Shown: positions 1-11,200, counted from the first letter of the stretch. The stretch is 64,000 nt of DNA from Morella rubra (GCA_003952965.2 CM025856.1:21917351-21981350), one strand, 5' to 3'. The notes: generated from the letters alone by a model not told the origin. Program-made: numbers and translations.

Positions 1-416
1 TGGGTAACGAGAAGAGCTGTATATTTGGCTAACCGTTTACGTTACGTATGCTATTGCATTGCTAAATTTTGGAAGTATAGCTATTCTACATCCTAAGCAC
101 CAGGTCAAATGGAATATAAGAAACCCAGCACACCCATTTGCTGGCCAAGGCCGCCCTGGAACAACTATTTGGCTAATTTGATGGAAATTTATCATTTCGT
201 AAACACGGAAAAGAGAGTGGGTAAAAAATCCAAAGCTTCACTTTTCATCGGGTCCCGCGGCAGCTAGAAAGAGCGCACAACACTCCAAAATATAGTTACT
301 TGGAGGAATCATCTCATAAGGAAAGAATTGGAATTGCAGTAGGGAACTGAATTCACAAAATTGGGGTTTCTGACAAAAGGAAATTGAAATTCGGATGTTT
401 CGGGCTAATGGAGCAC
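1..416 (-). other. Intron of the TLD-domain gene, running off the left edge
   Basis: After the first coding exon the minus strand shows a GT donor (bases 416-415). No second exon with the expected family sequence is visible down to base 1, so this stretch is read as the first part of intron 1. I see no repeat or other gene in it. Confidence 0.55.
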
Positions 417-572
417 CTGGAGGGTTTTGAGAGGAACTGCATTTGTTTGAGGATCAGCAAGTCTAGAGAAAGCTTTCTGTAGCATAGGAAGAGCACCCGT
501 AGAAGCCGCTAGGGCCTCGACCTCTCTCTGTTCGGCAGAAACCTTCTGCTCCGTTGAACTTGAGGCTCCCAT
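417..572 (-). CDS. TLD-domain protein, first coding exon only (partial gene)
   Basis: The exon begins MGASSSTEQKVSAEQRE and ends LADPQTNAVPLKTLQ, followed by an in-phase CAG/GT donor. This matches my memory of the N-terminus of the plant TLD-domain family of Arabidopsis At5g39590, which starts MGAS with a serine-rich myristoylation-like leader and goes on to an EF-hand-like region and a C-terminal TLDc domain. TLDc proteins are linked to oxidative-stress responses and V-ATPase regulation in other eukaryotes; the plant role is not well defined. Only 52 codons lie in the window; the TLDc domain itself is beyond the left edge. The start at 572 was chosen because it gives the conserved MGAS N-terminus; the open frame upstream to about 722 looks like 5' leader. 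The gene is transcribed away from the ATP synthase subunit gene on its right, with 746 bp between start codons. Confidence 0.8.
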
Positions 573-1318
573 TATCACTGAATCTTCTCCGCAGAGCCGA
601 GTACTCTTTTCGGAGGTTTCTTTTCTGATCGCCACCGACTTGGTTTTTCGGTTTGGGTGGGTACCGACTTGCTGTTTGGTCCCGAAGAAGGGAAAGAATT
701 CAACTAAACGATGTCGTTGCAATGACTCCCCACGTGTATGGCTGTGTGCGCATTATATCTCAACTGGATCGTGATAACAGGTACTTATAAAAAAACAAAA
801 CAAAAAAATCGTGATAACAGGTGAATTTTATATTATTTAATACGGTTCATATTTATTTATATAAAATTCGTACGGCATAAACTTTATAATAAATTCTATC
901 TATTATATGGTCTCTTCACATTACATACATAAACTTTGAGCTTCCACCTACTTGCCCCCGTGATCACAAAAAAAAAAATACCCCCAATCTTGACGGTGCT
1001 GTATCTTAACGTTGACAGGGCCGCACCGTTTGCCTAGACAAAAAGGACAAAAAAGAGCAACGGTGCGGCTGGGCTAACTCGTAACTGGTTTCCTGGGTTG
1101 GGCCAAATGGTACGGAACAACTGCAAAAACGACTGCGGATGTAATTCTCTTTCAAACCGACACTACACATACGTGCTTCGGGTTGGGATTTGGGAATTTC
1201 ATATACAACCGAACAAAAACAAGAGAAAAGACCTATCCGCCAATTAGGACATTTTGATCCGATTAGGGTCTTGCAGCAGCCTCTTCGTCAAGTTCAGCCA
1301 TTTTTGGTCTGATACCCA
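573..1318. promoter_or_regulatory. Shared divergent promoter region (TLD gene / ATP synthase subunit gene)
   Basis: This 746-bp spacer separates two start codons on opposite strands. It holds two site II-type motifs, TGGGCT at 1070-1075 and TGGGCC at 1099-1104. Such TGGGCY elements are common in promoters of plant nuclear genes for mitochondrial oxidative phosphorylation proteins. It also holds a perfect 11-bp inverted repeat, GCCGCACCGTT at 1020-1030 and its complement at 1059-1069, with a 28-nt spacer. The rest is AT-rich with short A tracts. Motif calls are seen directly; function is inferred. Confidence 0.5.
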
Positions 1319-4300
1319 ATGGCCCCTCCTCCAGGCCCTTATTCTGGCAGCAGCACTCTCGCACTGGTACTTCTTCAACTTTCAGTTACTTATCAAATCT
1401 CTTTTTGGATTCAGAAGAAGGAACGGAAAACTAAGGTCGGAGACGTAATTTTGTGTCCTTTACAGGTTGCTCGTGCATCAGCCTTCACTTTTGGTGTGGT
1501 CTATGGAAGCGTGAAGCTTAAGATTCTCAAGGTACTTTTGAAATAGAATGCTGTTCAATACTTTCTGAAGTTACATTTCGATATTTGGTCTCCTCCTTGG
1601 TCGGATCTAGTTCAGGATTGTCTGTTTTTCATTTTTAGTAGAATTGGGTCTGCTGTTGGCCCGTGCTTGGGGAAATGCTAAGCGTAGGAAATGTTTCAGA
1701 TTTTCCAAAAGCTCAGGACATATTTCTTTGTCTGAAGTAAACTGTATGGAGTGAAATTACTGTTTAAGTCTTTGAAAAGATTAGACCATGTTTCTAGTGG
1801 CGGAACTAGGACTAAAGTTGAGGGGGGGAAAACTCCTAAGGCAAAGTGATAAAAAAAAAAAATTTCTACGTAATGCAAAAAGTGTCTTTAGAGTTAAAAT
1901 ATTAAAAATTAAAGGACTAAAATCATTAAAAATATTGAAATATAGTTACATTTTATCGAAAATTACATTAACTAATCAACAATTCACAATTCACTAATTT
2001 TAATTTTAACAACTTGTCAAAAACCAACAGAACCTACATAAGCCCTAACCTTCAATCTCCAGCAATATAAGCACTGACCTTCAATCTCCAACAAATTGTC
2101 AAAAACCACCTTACAACATCAACCACTGGCTTGGGGGTGGTTGCTAAAAAAAAAATTTTTTTTGGAACCTATACAGTTTTCTTGTTTTGCATAAACTGAG
2201 TAATTACTTGGTCAAAGGTTCTAGAAAAATAAATTACTAAGGCCAAAGCTTTAATCACTAGGCTAACCCTTGAGGTTAAATTCATATACTTTGTTTGGAA
2301 GGTTTTTTTTTTTTTGAGATCATATGACGAAAAAGGATTTTCTGACTGAATTTACTAACCCAGAGAAAAGAAAGAATTTACCCCAAAAAAGGGTAAAAAG
2401 AAATTGAGTTTTTTTTTTTTGTAAGAAACTTTAATCCGAAATCCGAACTAATTCCTTCCTGGAAGGCTTAAGAGAACCCAAAACAAAAAATATATAAAAA
2501 TGAAAGAAAGAAAGAAAATTGAGAAGGAGATGCTCAGATGCGGGGAGGGAGAAGATTAAATTTTTTTTTTTAAAATAGGGTGACATGACACTCTGATAAT
2601 TGAAAAAAAAAGGGCTGCGCTTAAGAAACTAGCCAGGCCCAAGAGACCCCCCTGGGGGGGCAGCCGCCCCAAGCGTCCCCCCAGTGCATCCGCCACTGAT
2701 GTTTCTAAGTTCTAAGCGATGCCTTATGGTCTGGGATAAGATAGAGCTGGAGATGAGAAACAATGGTGAATTGGATTCAATTAGAAATTTTTACAGCCAG
2801 GACAAGCCTTACGGGACCAGTGCATCCGCCACTTATGTTTTTAAGTTCTAAGCGATGCCTTATGGTCTGGGATAAGATAGAGCTGGAGATGAGAAACAAT
2901 GGTGAATTGGATTCAATTAGATATTTTTACAGCCAGGACAAGCCTTACCGGAGTTAAGGTTGCACCATGTCTAAAATATCCACTTTTATTCAGAACTTAG
3001 AGAAACCTTGGAAGACAGGGGGGAAGCAAGTATGTTATAGTTATCGTTAGCTTCCCCTCTCTCCCTCACACACACAAAAAGAAGGAAAAAAATAAGTAAA
3101 GAACAGGGTGGACTTTATTATCTGATCCATTATTCACGGATTCATGGATATAACATGGATACTACAAAGTTAGGAATATTAGGAATATAAATCTCAATGA
3201 ATATCAAACATGGATCAAGGAGCTTGTATGCTTTTGTAATATATAGCTTCTGAATAGTTTCTTCATTTCTATATTTGTTGTGGCTTTTGATGTTTGCTAA
3301 CCCAGTAATAGCATGGTATGTGGTAAAAACAAAGCGCTATATTGATTGATGTCTTCATATGATTTATGTGTCCACACCGTATTGTATTCTGGAATTTCAA
3401 CATTCATGCTGTCATTGAGTCCATAATATACGACGGACAGACAAATGTGATGATCATTTGTGGTATAATATAGTCATGACTTGAAATGGAGTGAAAAATT
3501 CAGTTAGGAAGGATTCTTGCTTAAGGTTGTTTTCCCTTCATTAAATAACTTCTACCAAATGTATGGTTGTCAGCATTCAAATCTCAGATAGAGGATGCTC
3601 TGTAGTATGAAGATGGTCATTTTATAGCTCTTAAAAAGGAAATCACCCTCCCCAGAGACGTGAAAGCCAGACAAGAAAAACTTAGTTTCCTTATTGTTGA
3701 AACATAGCTGATATGTATACAGGTCATTTGATGTATCAGATAGAGGTGTAATGGCTGTTCTGATGTAGTTGTGCTTCCTGGTTGGTCAACTAATTGTATA
3801 ATTATTTTTAGTTCCTGGCCGGCCTTTGTGTGGAAAACACACCCACAACATTACTATAAAATATAAGCATCAAATGAACTTAAAAGCCGTAGATACTTTT
3901 AACACTTGAAGTCTCATTTCTTTAGCCCAGTCTACAAGATGTAAGAATTGCTATAGACTTTGGGGATCCATCAGGTGTTTCTCATCCTCAGATCCAAGTG
4001 TTCCTTGTTGAAGTTAATATGCCTTTCATTCTTAATATTATCTATAGATTGGGAGGGTTTTAGGTGATGTACATTGGATGCAATTGTTTTTTATGCCTGA
4101 AAGTAGCTGTTACCAGTTTGATGTGCTTGTAGTTTCATATTAGAGAAAGCAAAATACCGTCGAAGAAAAGAGAATCATTTTGGAACAATCAATTCAGTGG
4201 CCGAGTAAGCTATCTTAATAATTATGTAATGTGAATGCCGGACAATATTTGGTGCGAAAGGTGTGACCCCATACTCTTGTAAAGTTTAGATATCTGTTGA

Positions 4301-5422
4301 ACAAAGTTCCACGGTAAATGGTAATAGATTCCAAAGTTTGTGGAAGGGAGGGTAAATCTTTAATCTCTTTTTTTTTTGGGGGGGGGGGGGTTGCAATGGT
4401 GAAGCATTCAGATTTATCAGAGCTCGCTTTGTTGTACTTGATCAAAGTCGTTGATGAAATGGTGATATCCTATGAGGTGTCAGTATAGAACAAGGAGGGA
4501 ATTAGATGCAGGCTAGCTTAGTCTTTGATGAAATGGTGATAGCCTTTATTCAGGTAAGGAATTTGTGAATTTCAGAGAACTTTAAAAAGGAGGGAATAAG
4601 ATGCAGGCTAGCTTAGTCTTCTCTTTTCAGATTTTGGTGTTGGGATAAATAAACCCAACTGAGAAGTGAGAATTCTGTATCAGCCGAAACTTTTTTGACC
4701 ACCAACCAACATATGACCTTGCATCCCCCCCCCCCCCCCCCCCCCCCCCCTCTCCTAAGCTTTTACTAAAATTTTGTTTTTGGTACTTATTGGAGAATGT
4801 AAGGTCTTTGGTTAATTAATTAAAATCAAAGATGCCTACATTACCAGCATTTTAGTGGATCATGAGTGTTGGCTCTTTTCAAAGGTAAAGCAATTATTGA
4901 GCAGACAAATGAAAGGTAATGGTAATATATGATTCATAAAGAGGAGGTCTATATGCTTGGAGCAGAGATATGAATTGGTCTCTGCCCTGATGTTATGGCT
5001 GGATTTGGAGGTTGCGAAAGCTTTGCCTTTCTATTACCTTTTCAGATAGTCCATATCCGTATATGGTGCTTTTCTAATTCTCTCTTAAACTGAGAAGTTG
5101 AAGTTGTGAGCTCACTTGATGTGCCCTGTTAGTCTAGTGGAGTAGAATTAAAAATGCTTACTTTATGTAGGGGACCTATTCAGTTTTCCCGAAGTATGTC
5201 TTTACTTGTTCCAGCAGTTTGGATTCTTAAAGAGTTTCTTTGTTTTTTTTGTTTTGTTTTGTTTGGGTAATTGGCTTTGTTTTTGTTTTTTGTTTTCCAT
5301 AAACAGTAGTTCTTAATTGACCCTATTATGAATTTTTGATGTTGTAAATTATTGTGTCCCCTCTTTGTTACCAGGCAAAGGCAAAGTCACACAAGAAAGC
5401 CGAAGCTAAGGCTCACCATTGA
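1319..5422 (+). CDS. Mitochondrial ATP synthase e-type small subunit (F0 sector)
   Basis: Three coding exons, 1319-1366, 1466-1531 and 5375-5422, join in phase 0 at GT-AG borders to give a 53-residue protein beginning MAPPPGPYSGSSTLAL and ending in KAEAKAHH. This is the usual length and end motif of the plant ATP synthase E-chain family (Arabidopsis At3g01130/At5g15320). Subunit e is a small inner-membrane protein of the F0 sector that helps ATP synthase dimers form. The central part (about residues 17-35) is the hydrophobic segment with a GxxxG-like stretch; the tail is Lys/His-rich. Intron 2 is 3,843 nt, very long for so small a gene, and holds a hAT element, a tandem duplication and long C and G runs. 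An AATAAA lies 203 bp after the stop. The open frames at 1254 and 1788 are not the product; the spliced protein is. Confidence 0.9.
1796..2698. mobile_element. Non-autonomous hAT element inside intron 2 of the ATP synthase gene
   Basis: The element runs from AGTGGCGGAAC to a 3' end whose complement reads CAGTGGCGGATGC, the terminal style of Tip100-like plant hATs. It is flanked by a perfect 8-bp target duplication ATGTTTCT (1788-1795 and 2699-2706). The 903-bp interior is AT-rich with A and T tracts and shows no transposase frame. Two other relics in this window (29570 and 47520) have the same AGTGGCG start. Confidence 0.85.
2681..2952. repeat. 136-bp tandem duplication spanning the hAT 3' end and its flank
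   Basis: Two near-identical copies, 2681-2816 and 2817-2952, start with the last bases of the hAT element (CCAGTGCATCCGCCACT) and continue into host intron DNA ending at the ACAAGCCTTAC stretch. They differ at only a few bases, so the duplication is young and happened after the hAT insertion. Confidence 0.9.
4378..4750. repeat. Homopolymer G and C runs and an imperfect local duplication in intron 2
   Basis: A run of 13 G at 4378-4390 follows a T tract, and a run of 26 C lies at 4725-4750. Between them an imperfect duplication repeats a GATGCAGGCTAGCTTAGTCT block at about 4505 and 4600. Run lengths this long are prone to sequencing error, so the exact counts are uncertain. Confidence 0.7.
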
Positions 5423-6198
5423 TAGGCACTGGTGGTCTCTACATTTTTTGCACTGCTGGTGGGACGGAGAGCTTGTGTTCGTTTTGTTAGAGGAAGATTG
5501 TTTTTATGGTCTTTGGTTATTATTTGTTTGCTCCCTAGCCTGTGCGATGTCCTTTCATGAATAGCAGATGGTTAGCTTGTTGCGGCTAATGGCCTGATTT
5601 TTCAAGCAAATGCATATTTTTCTCAATAAATTTATCGATAATAAGCTTTATGTGGTGGTTCTTGAGCTTTATATTTTCTGGTATTTTAATTGGTGAATTA
5701 CTCTTTCCTCGAGTTCGAGAGTAAACCAGTTGATCCTCAAGGGGGGAAAGCCGAGAAAGAGGTGCAGGAAAAGAAGGTGAAATATGACTTCAATTTTGTG
5801 GTGATGATGGCGATTAAGGATCTTTACATGCTACCCAAAACTGAGGATTACATAATACGTAACTTGATTTTTGTCATTAGGTATTGACATTGCTAAAAAT
5901 ATCCTTTTCTCTGCAGGATTAGTGGGGTAAAATGGAGTTCATTGTTACTTTTTAAATTCTAGGCATTTTGAGTTATCTTATGGGTCTAGTGTTCACATAT
6001 ACTCTAGCACTTCATTTTAAAATTTTGCATTTAGTTTGAACGATCTGCTATTGAGTTGATGCTTAGTACTCAAATTTTGGAGTGTCTTTTATAAAGTACA
6101 TATCAATTTAATTAGTAGACTTAAATGTATATATTTAATTAAAATTAATGTGGAGTTAGATTTCAAACTTAACACTAGCACCAATTATTCGTTGGTCT
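5423..6198. other. 3' flank of the ATP synthase gene
   Basis: Holds the 3' UTR, with AATAAA at 5625-5630 as a likely poly(A) signal. Beyond that I see AT-rich DNA and no supported gene. Confidence 0.5.
5625..5630 (+). terminator. Likely poly(A) signal AATAAA of the ATP synthase subunit gene
   Basis: A canonical AATAAA lies about 200 bp after the stop codon, in T-rich surroundings typical of plant 3' ends. Confidence 0.5.
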
Positions 6199-6221
6199 GC
6201 CTTCAGTAGGGTTGTTCAACC

Positions 6222-6265
6222 CCGGTGTAGGTGCCGGTTTTGGCCAAAACCGGCACCTACACCGG
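6222..6265. repeat. Perfect 44-bp palindrome at the left end of the hAT element
   Basis: Two 22-nt arms (6222-6243 and 6244-6265) are exact reverse complements with no loop. The arms start CCGGTGTAGGTGCCGG. It lies 15 bp inside the terminus, where Ac-like elements carry transposase-binding subterminal repeats. Confidence 0.95.
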
Positions 6266-7426
6266 ATATGCCGGTTTTCAAATATTGGCCATCTACACTT
6301 ATACCGTTAAGGGCAAAAATCAGCCCTTAGCGGTGGCGAGTTTAGCGGTAACGGTTTCCGGTTATCCTACATTCATATTTGGTCCCTTTTTTTTTAGCAT
6401 TTTATGCATTTGGCCTAATATTTTTTTTATTTTTTCCTTTGGTCTATTGATCACATATTAATAAAATCCTATCCTATAAGTAGCCGGTACCAACCATGCC
6501 ACCATATTAGTGACAACTTGAATATAAAGACCGGCCATTTTATAAGATTTCTGGTGGAAGAATTAAAAAATATCTTGGCTTGAAGACAGAAAAAACATGT
6601 GGGCACTATATTTGTCTGCCTTTCAAATTAAAAAATGCACAAGTTCACAAAATTAAGCAAAGGTACAAATCACAAATGTATTCAAAAATTCCAACAGTTT
6701 ACAAAAAACTTACACATGAATTCAAAAAATTACAAGCTCACAAATTAAAATAACTAATTTACAAGTTACACATGAATGCATTCAAACGTACAAACTAATT
6801 TACAAGTTCACAAATTACACAAACTTACAAACATATAAATGCATTCAAAAAATCCAGCTGTCCACGAATTCATCAAACCTAGATAAAATAAAAAAAAAAA
6901 AAAAAAACATTCACTTTAGAGAAGAGTTTTGATAGGAATTACCAGAGTAGAGTAAGTAGAAATCTCAGCCCTATTTTCTTCCCTTTTCTCTTTTCTATGA
7001 AACCCCAAAATTGAATTTCAAACCCTAGAAATTGCAAACAAAGGGGGAACATATTAAAACAAGTTAAACAATAATATATGTCCCAAATTTCAATAGAACA
7101 AATTAAAATCAACAAACCCATTGATTTTTAACTTCATACCGAAATGAATCTTAAGCTTTGAGAGAGAGATATGGCAGAGGAGATGAGAAGAAATTCAAGC
7201 GTGAAGGAGGGGAGAAGAGGAAGAAGTCGTGGTTAGCGAAGGAGGAGTGGCAGCCGGCAGGCGTGGTGGTCGGCGAAGGGCTGTGCCGCCTGTGCGCAAG
7301 AGAGGGAAAGTAGAGAGAGAGAGAGAGGCACGGCCATGGGTTGGGGGGAACTTCCGGAAAATAGAAATTTGGGGGGGGGGGGGGAGTGACGGTGTCAAAG
7401 AAAATTGGGTTGGGGTGGAGTAAGTG

Positions 7427-7465
7427 AAACAACGTAGTTTCTCATTAAGAGAAACTACGTTGTTT
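7427..7465. repeat. 17-bp-arm hairpin inside the hAT element
   Basis: AAACAACGTAGTTTCTC at 7427-7443 pairs exactly with 7449-7465 across a 5-nt loop. A related sequence is seen in the second element near 53693-53710 but without the full second arm. Confidence 0.9.
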
Positions 7466-7658
7466 TGTACTAAAAAAAAAAAAAAAATCCCGATTTCCTG
7501 GTGTCGGGTAAATCGGGACCTGAGATTATCTTCGGGTTTCTGGAAAAATTCCAAACTAGCACTGGCACCGGTGAAGCTGGGTATCGGCAACCTGGTGCCG
7601 GTGCCGGTGCCGATGTCATCGGAAAATTTCGGTGACAGTGAATAGCCCTAGCCTTCAG

Positions 7659-8246
7659 AAAGCCTAACTCTAGAGTGAACCCTGGAGGTTACTCCTTTGT
7701 ATTGGAGCAATTAGAGAATTTGTCTTGGTTGTATGCTATCCCGCTCAGAGTCTTTTGAGTTTCGGCCTTGTCGGTTAAAACAAAGGAATGTGATTTAAAG
7801 ATTCAAAATTTACGCATAACTTTTCAATTAAAATGCAATTTGTTGTTGTGTGCTAAAATTTTGAGGTATTAAAGTTACTAAAAAAGTGATATTATAATTA
7901 AAAGTGATGATTTAATATAGACGTCATATTTTGTAATTATTATGTCAGCCAAAATTTTGTTATCCACAGCTTGACGTGTAGTACAGTGGTTGTTTATGAA
8001 TGTCAGTATAGACCAAAACGGTGCGTTTCTAAAGTTTCCGAAACGACGAGTTTTCCTCGGCCGCTTCATACATAATCTCTGAACTTGTTCGTCAGACGCT
8101 GTGAAATTAGGGTTTCGATTCTGTTCGATTCTGTCTTTCTCAGCTACTCTGGAAGAATCTCGAAAATCAGGTACACAACAAAACCCCACTTCCCGGACAT
8201 CGCTCTGTTACGTCTTTGAATCTCTGTTAGTTTTGTGTGTTCAACA
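7659..8246 (+). promoter_or_regulatory. Promoter and 5' leader of the DEAH helicase gene
   Basis: Upstream DNA between the hAT element and the helicase start. A telo-box-like TAGGGTTT lies at 8108-8115, in the probable leader. A CAG/GTAC at 8168-8173 might be the donor of a leader intron, but I cannot place its acceptor. Confidence 0.4.
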
Positions 8247-11200
8247 ATGGCTCCCGCTCCCAAAGGCGACGGTCTGAAGAAGCTCGAATACTTATCACTC
8301 GTCTCCAAGGTCTGCTCGGAACTGGAAACGCATCTTGGGTTCGGGGACAAAGTTCTCGCGGAATTTATCACCGAGATGGGCCGGAACTGCGAGACTGTCG
8401 TCGAGTTCGAGGCGAAACTGAAGGAAAACGGTGCAGAGATGCCCGATTACTTTGTCCGTACGCTTCTGACGATAATCCACGCTATTCTTCCTCCGAAGCC
8501 GAAGTCCGAGAAGGACTCGAAGAACGAGAGCGCTTCCGATGGTAAGATGGGCAAATATTCCGCTCTGGCGATTGCAGATAATAGGGACAGAGCTAAGGAG
8601 ATTGAGAAGGAAATCGAATTTGAGACCCGGGAACGTCGTAGAGACAAAGACGAACTCGAAGAAGAAGATAGGCATAGAGGGAGAGACAGGGACAGAGGAG
8701 AACGAGACCGGGACAGAGACAGAGACAGAGACCGGGACCGGGACAGAGATAGGGACAGAGACAGAGATAGGAGAGATAGGCGCAGGGATAGATATGATAG
8801 AGATGAGAGACATAGAGACAGGAATATAGATGGTGATGAGGATGATAGAAGGGATGTCAGAAGTAGGGAAGGGCACAGGGATCGACACGAGAATCATAGG
8901 AGAGACGATGAAAATGTAGATAACAGGGATAATGGTGAGAATGATGATCATTTCAGAGGTGGTAGAGATAGATGGAAGGGGCGGCATCACTCTGATGAGC
9001 CTGAATTGTATAAGGTTTACAAGGGTAGGGTTTCGAGGGTGATGGACACAGGTTGCTTCGTGCAATTGAATGACTTGAAGGGGAAGGAGGGTTTGGTTCA
9101 CGTTTCTCAGATGGCAACTCGGCGGATTGCTAATGCCAAGGATGTAGTGAAGCGGGATCAGGAAGTTTATGTGAAGGTAATTTCAATGTCAGGTCAGAAG
9201 CTGAGTCTTTCAATGAGGGATGACCAGAATACTGGTAAGGACTTGCTTCCGTTGAAGAAGAGCTCAGAGGATGATGCTTTTAGGGCAAATCCGTCTGGTG
9301 GGTCCAACCAGGGGCCAACAATGAGGACGGGTCTTTCAGGGATTAGAATTGTGGAGGAGAATGATGTGGTCCCATCGCGTAGACCACTAAAGAGGATGAG
9401 TTCTCCGGAGAAATGGGAAGCAAAGCAGTTGATTGCTTCAGGTGTTTTGAGTGTTAGTGACTATCCAACCTATGACGAAGAAGGAGATGGAGTGCTATAT
9501 CAAGAAGAGGGTGCTGAGGAGGAGCTTGAAATTGAGCTGAACGAGGATGAGCCAGCATTCTTGCAAGGGCAGAGCCGGTATTCCATGGATATGTCACCTG
9601 TTAAGATTTCAAGAACCCGGAAGGGTCTTTGAGCCGTGCAGCTGCACTTCAGTCCGCACTGATAAAGGAGCGGAGAGAAGTAAGAGAACAGCAACAGCGA
9701 ACAATGCTCGACTCTATTCCAAAGGATCTGAATCGTCCATGGGAAGACCCTATGCCGGAGACAGGTGAGAGGCATCTGGCTCAGGAACTTAGGGGTGTTG
9801 GTTTATCAGCATATGACATGCCTGAGTGGAAGAAGGATGCATATGGGAAATCCATCAGTTTTGGCCAGAGATCAAAGCTCTCCATTCAGGAACAAAGGCA
9901 GAGCTTGCCAATCTACAAATTAAAGAAGGAACTCATCCAGGCTGTGCATGAAAATCAGGTCCTGGTTGTTATTGGAGAGACAGGTTCAGGTAAGACAACT
10001 CAGGTAACTCAATATCTTGCGGAAGCGGGATACACTACAAAGGGAAAAATTGGATGTACTCAGCCCCGTAGGGTGGCTGCAATGTCTGTGGCCAAGAGGG
10101 TCGCTGAAGAGTTTGGTTGTCGGTTGGGTGAGGAAGTTGGATATGCCATTCGATTTGAGGATTGTACTGGTCCAGATACTGTCATCAAATACATGACAGA
10201 TGGTATGCTTCTTAGGGAAATATTGGTCGATGAGAACCTTTCTCAGTACTCTGTTGTTATGCTTGATGAAGCGCATGAGAGGACACTACACACAGATGTT
10301 CTTTTTGGATTACTCAAGAAACTAGTGAACCAGAGACCCGAGCTTCGCTTGATTGTAACCTCTGCAACACTGGATGCAGAGAAGTTTTCAGGGTATTTCT
10401 TCAACTGTAATATATTTACAATTCCTGGTAGAACTTTTCCTGTTGAGATACTCTACACCAAACAGCCAGAAAGCGATTACCTAGATGCAGCCCTAATCAC
10501 TGTGCTACAGATCCACTTGATGGAACCTGAAGGTGACATCCTTCTCTTCCTGACTGGTCAGGAGGAGATTGATTTTGCGTGCCAGTCTCTTTATGAGAGG
10601 ATGAAGGGGCTAGGTGAAAATGTTCCGGAGCTGATTATTCTTCCAGTATATAGTGCACTTCCTAGTGAAATGCAGTCACGGATATTCGAACCTCCCCCCC
10701 CAGGTAAGAGGAAAGTGGTGGTGGCTACCAACATTGCTGAGGCATCTTTGACCATCGACGGGATTTATTACGTGATTGATCCTGGGTTTGCTAAGCAGAA
10801 TGTTTATAATCCGAAGCAAGGGCTTGATTCACTGATCATAACGCCTATTTCACAAGCATCAGCTAAACAACGAGCAGGGCGAGCTGGGCGTACGGGACCT
10901 GGGAAATGTTACCGCCTCTACACTGAGAGTGCTTACCGCAATGAGATGTCCCCCACCTCAATTCCTGAAATCCAGAGGGTAAATCTTGGGCTTATTACGC
11001 TTTCTATGAAAGCTATGGGGATAAATGATCTCTTGTCTTTTGATTTCATGGATCCGCCTTCACCCCAAGCGCTCATTTCTGCCATGGAACAGTTGTATAG
11101 TCTAGGGGCTCTTGATGAGGAGGGACTTCTGACCAAATTGGGCCGGAAAATGGCAGAATTTCCTCTTGATCCGCCATTATCTAAGATGTTACTCGCTAGT

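Larger units (their letters stand above)
6207..7650. mobile_element. Ac-like non-autonomous hAT element, 1.44 kb, perfect 8-bp target duplication
   Basis: The ends are TAGGGTTGTTCAAC and, on the complement of the right end, TAGGGCTATTCACTG. The element is flanked by an exact 8-bp duplication GCCTTCAG (6199-6206 and 7651-7658). Both subterminal regions are rich in CCGG/GGTGCCGGT repeats, including a 44-bp perfect palindrome at 6222-6265. The interior has ACAAATTAC-type short repeats, a poly(A) tract near 6890 and a GA-rich block near 7150-7340. No transposase frame is seen; open frames here are low-complexity artefacts. A shorter relative lies at 53076-53906. Confidence 0.88.

Noticed and set aside
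1254-1448. Single-frame ORF over exon 1 of the ATP synthase gene
   Set aside because: It runs through the intron and is in another frame than the conserved protein.
7151-7645. Overlapping frames on both strands (Pro/Ser-rich or Arg/Gly-rich)
   Set aside because: They lie inside the hAT element in GA-rich, low-complexity DNA and show no domain.
8295-9101. 268-codon minus-strand frame opposite the helicase gene
   Set aside because: It is the complement of the RD-rich coding repeat (hence its Ile/Ser/Val/Pro repeats) and the true gene is on the plus strand.
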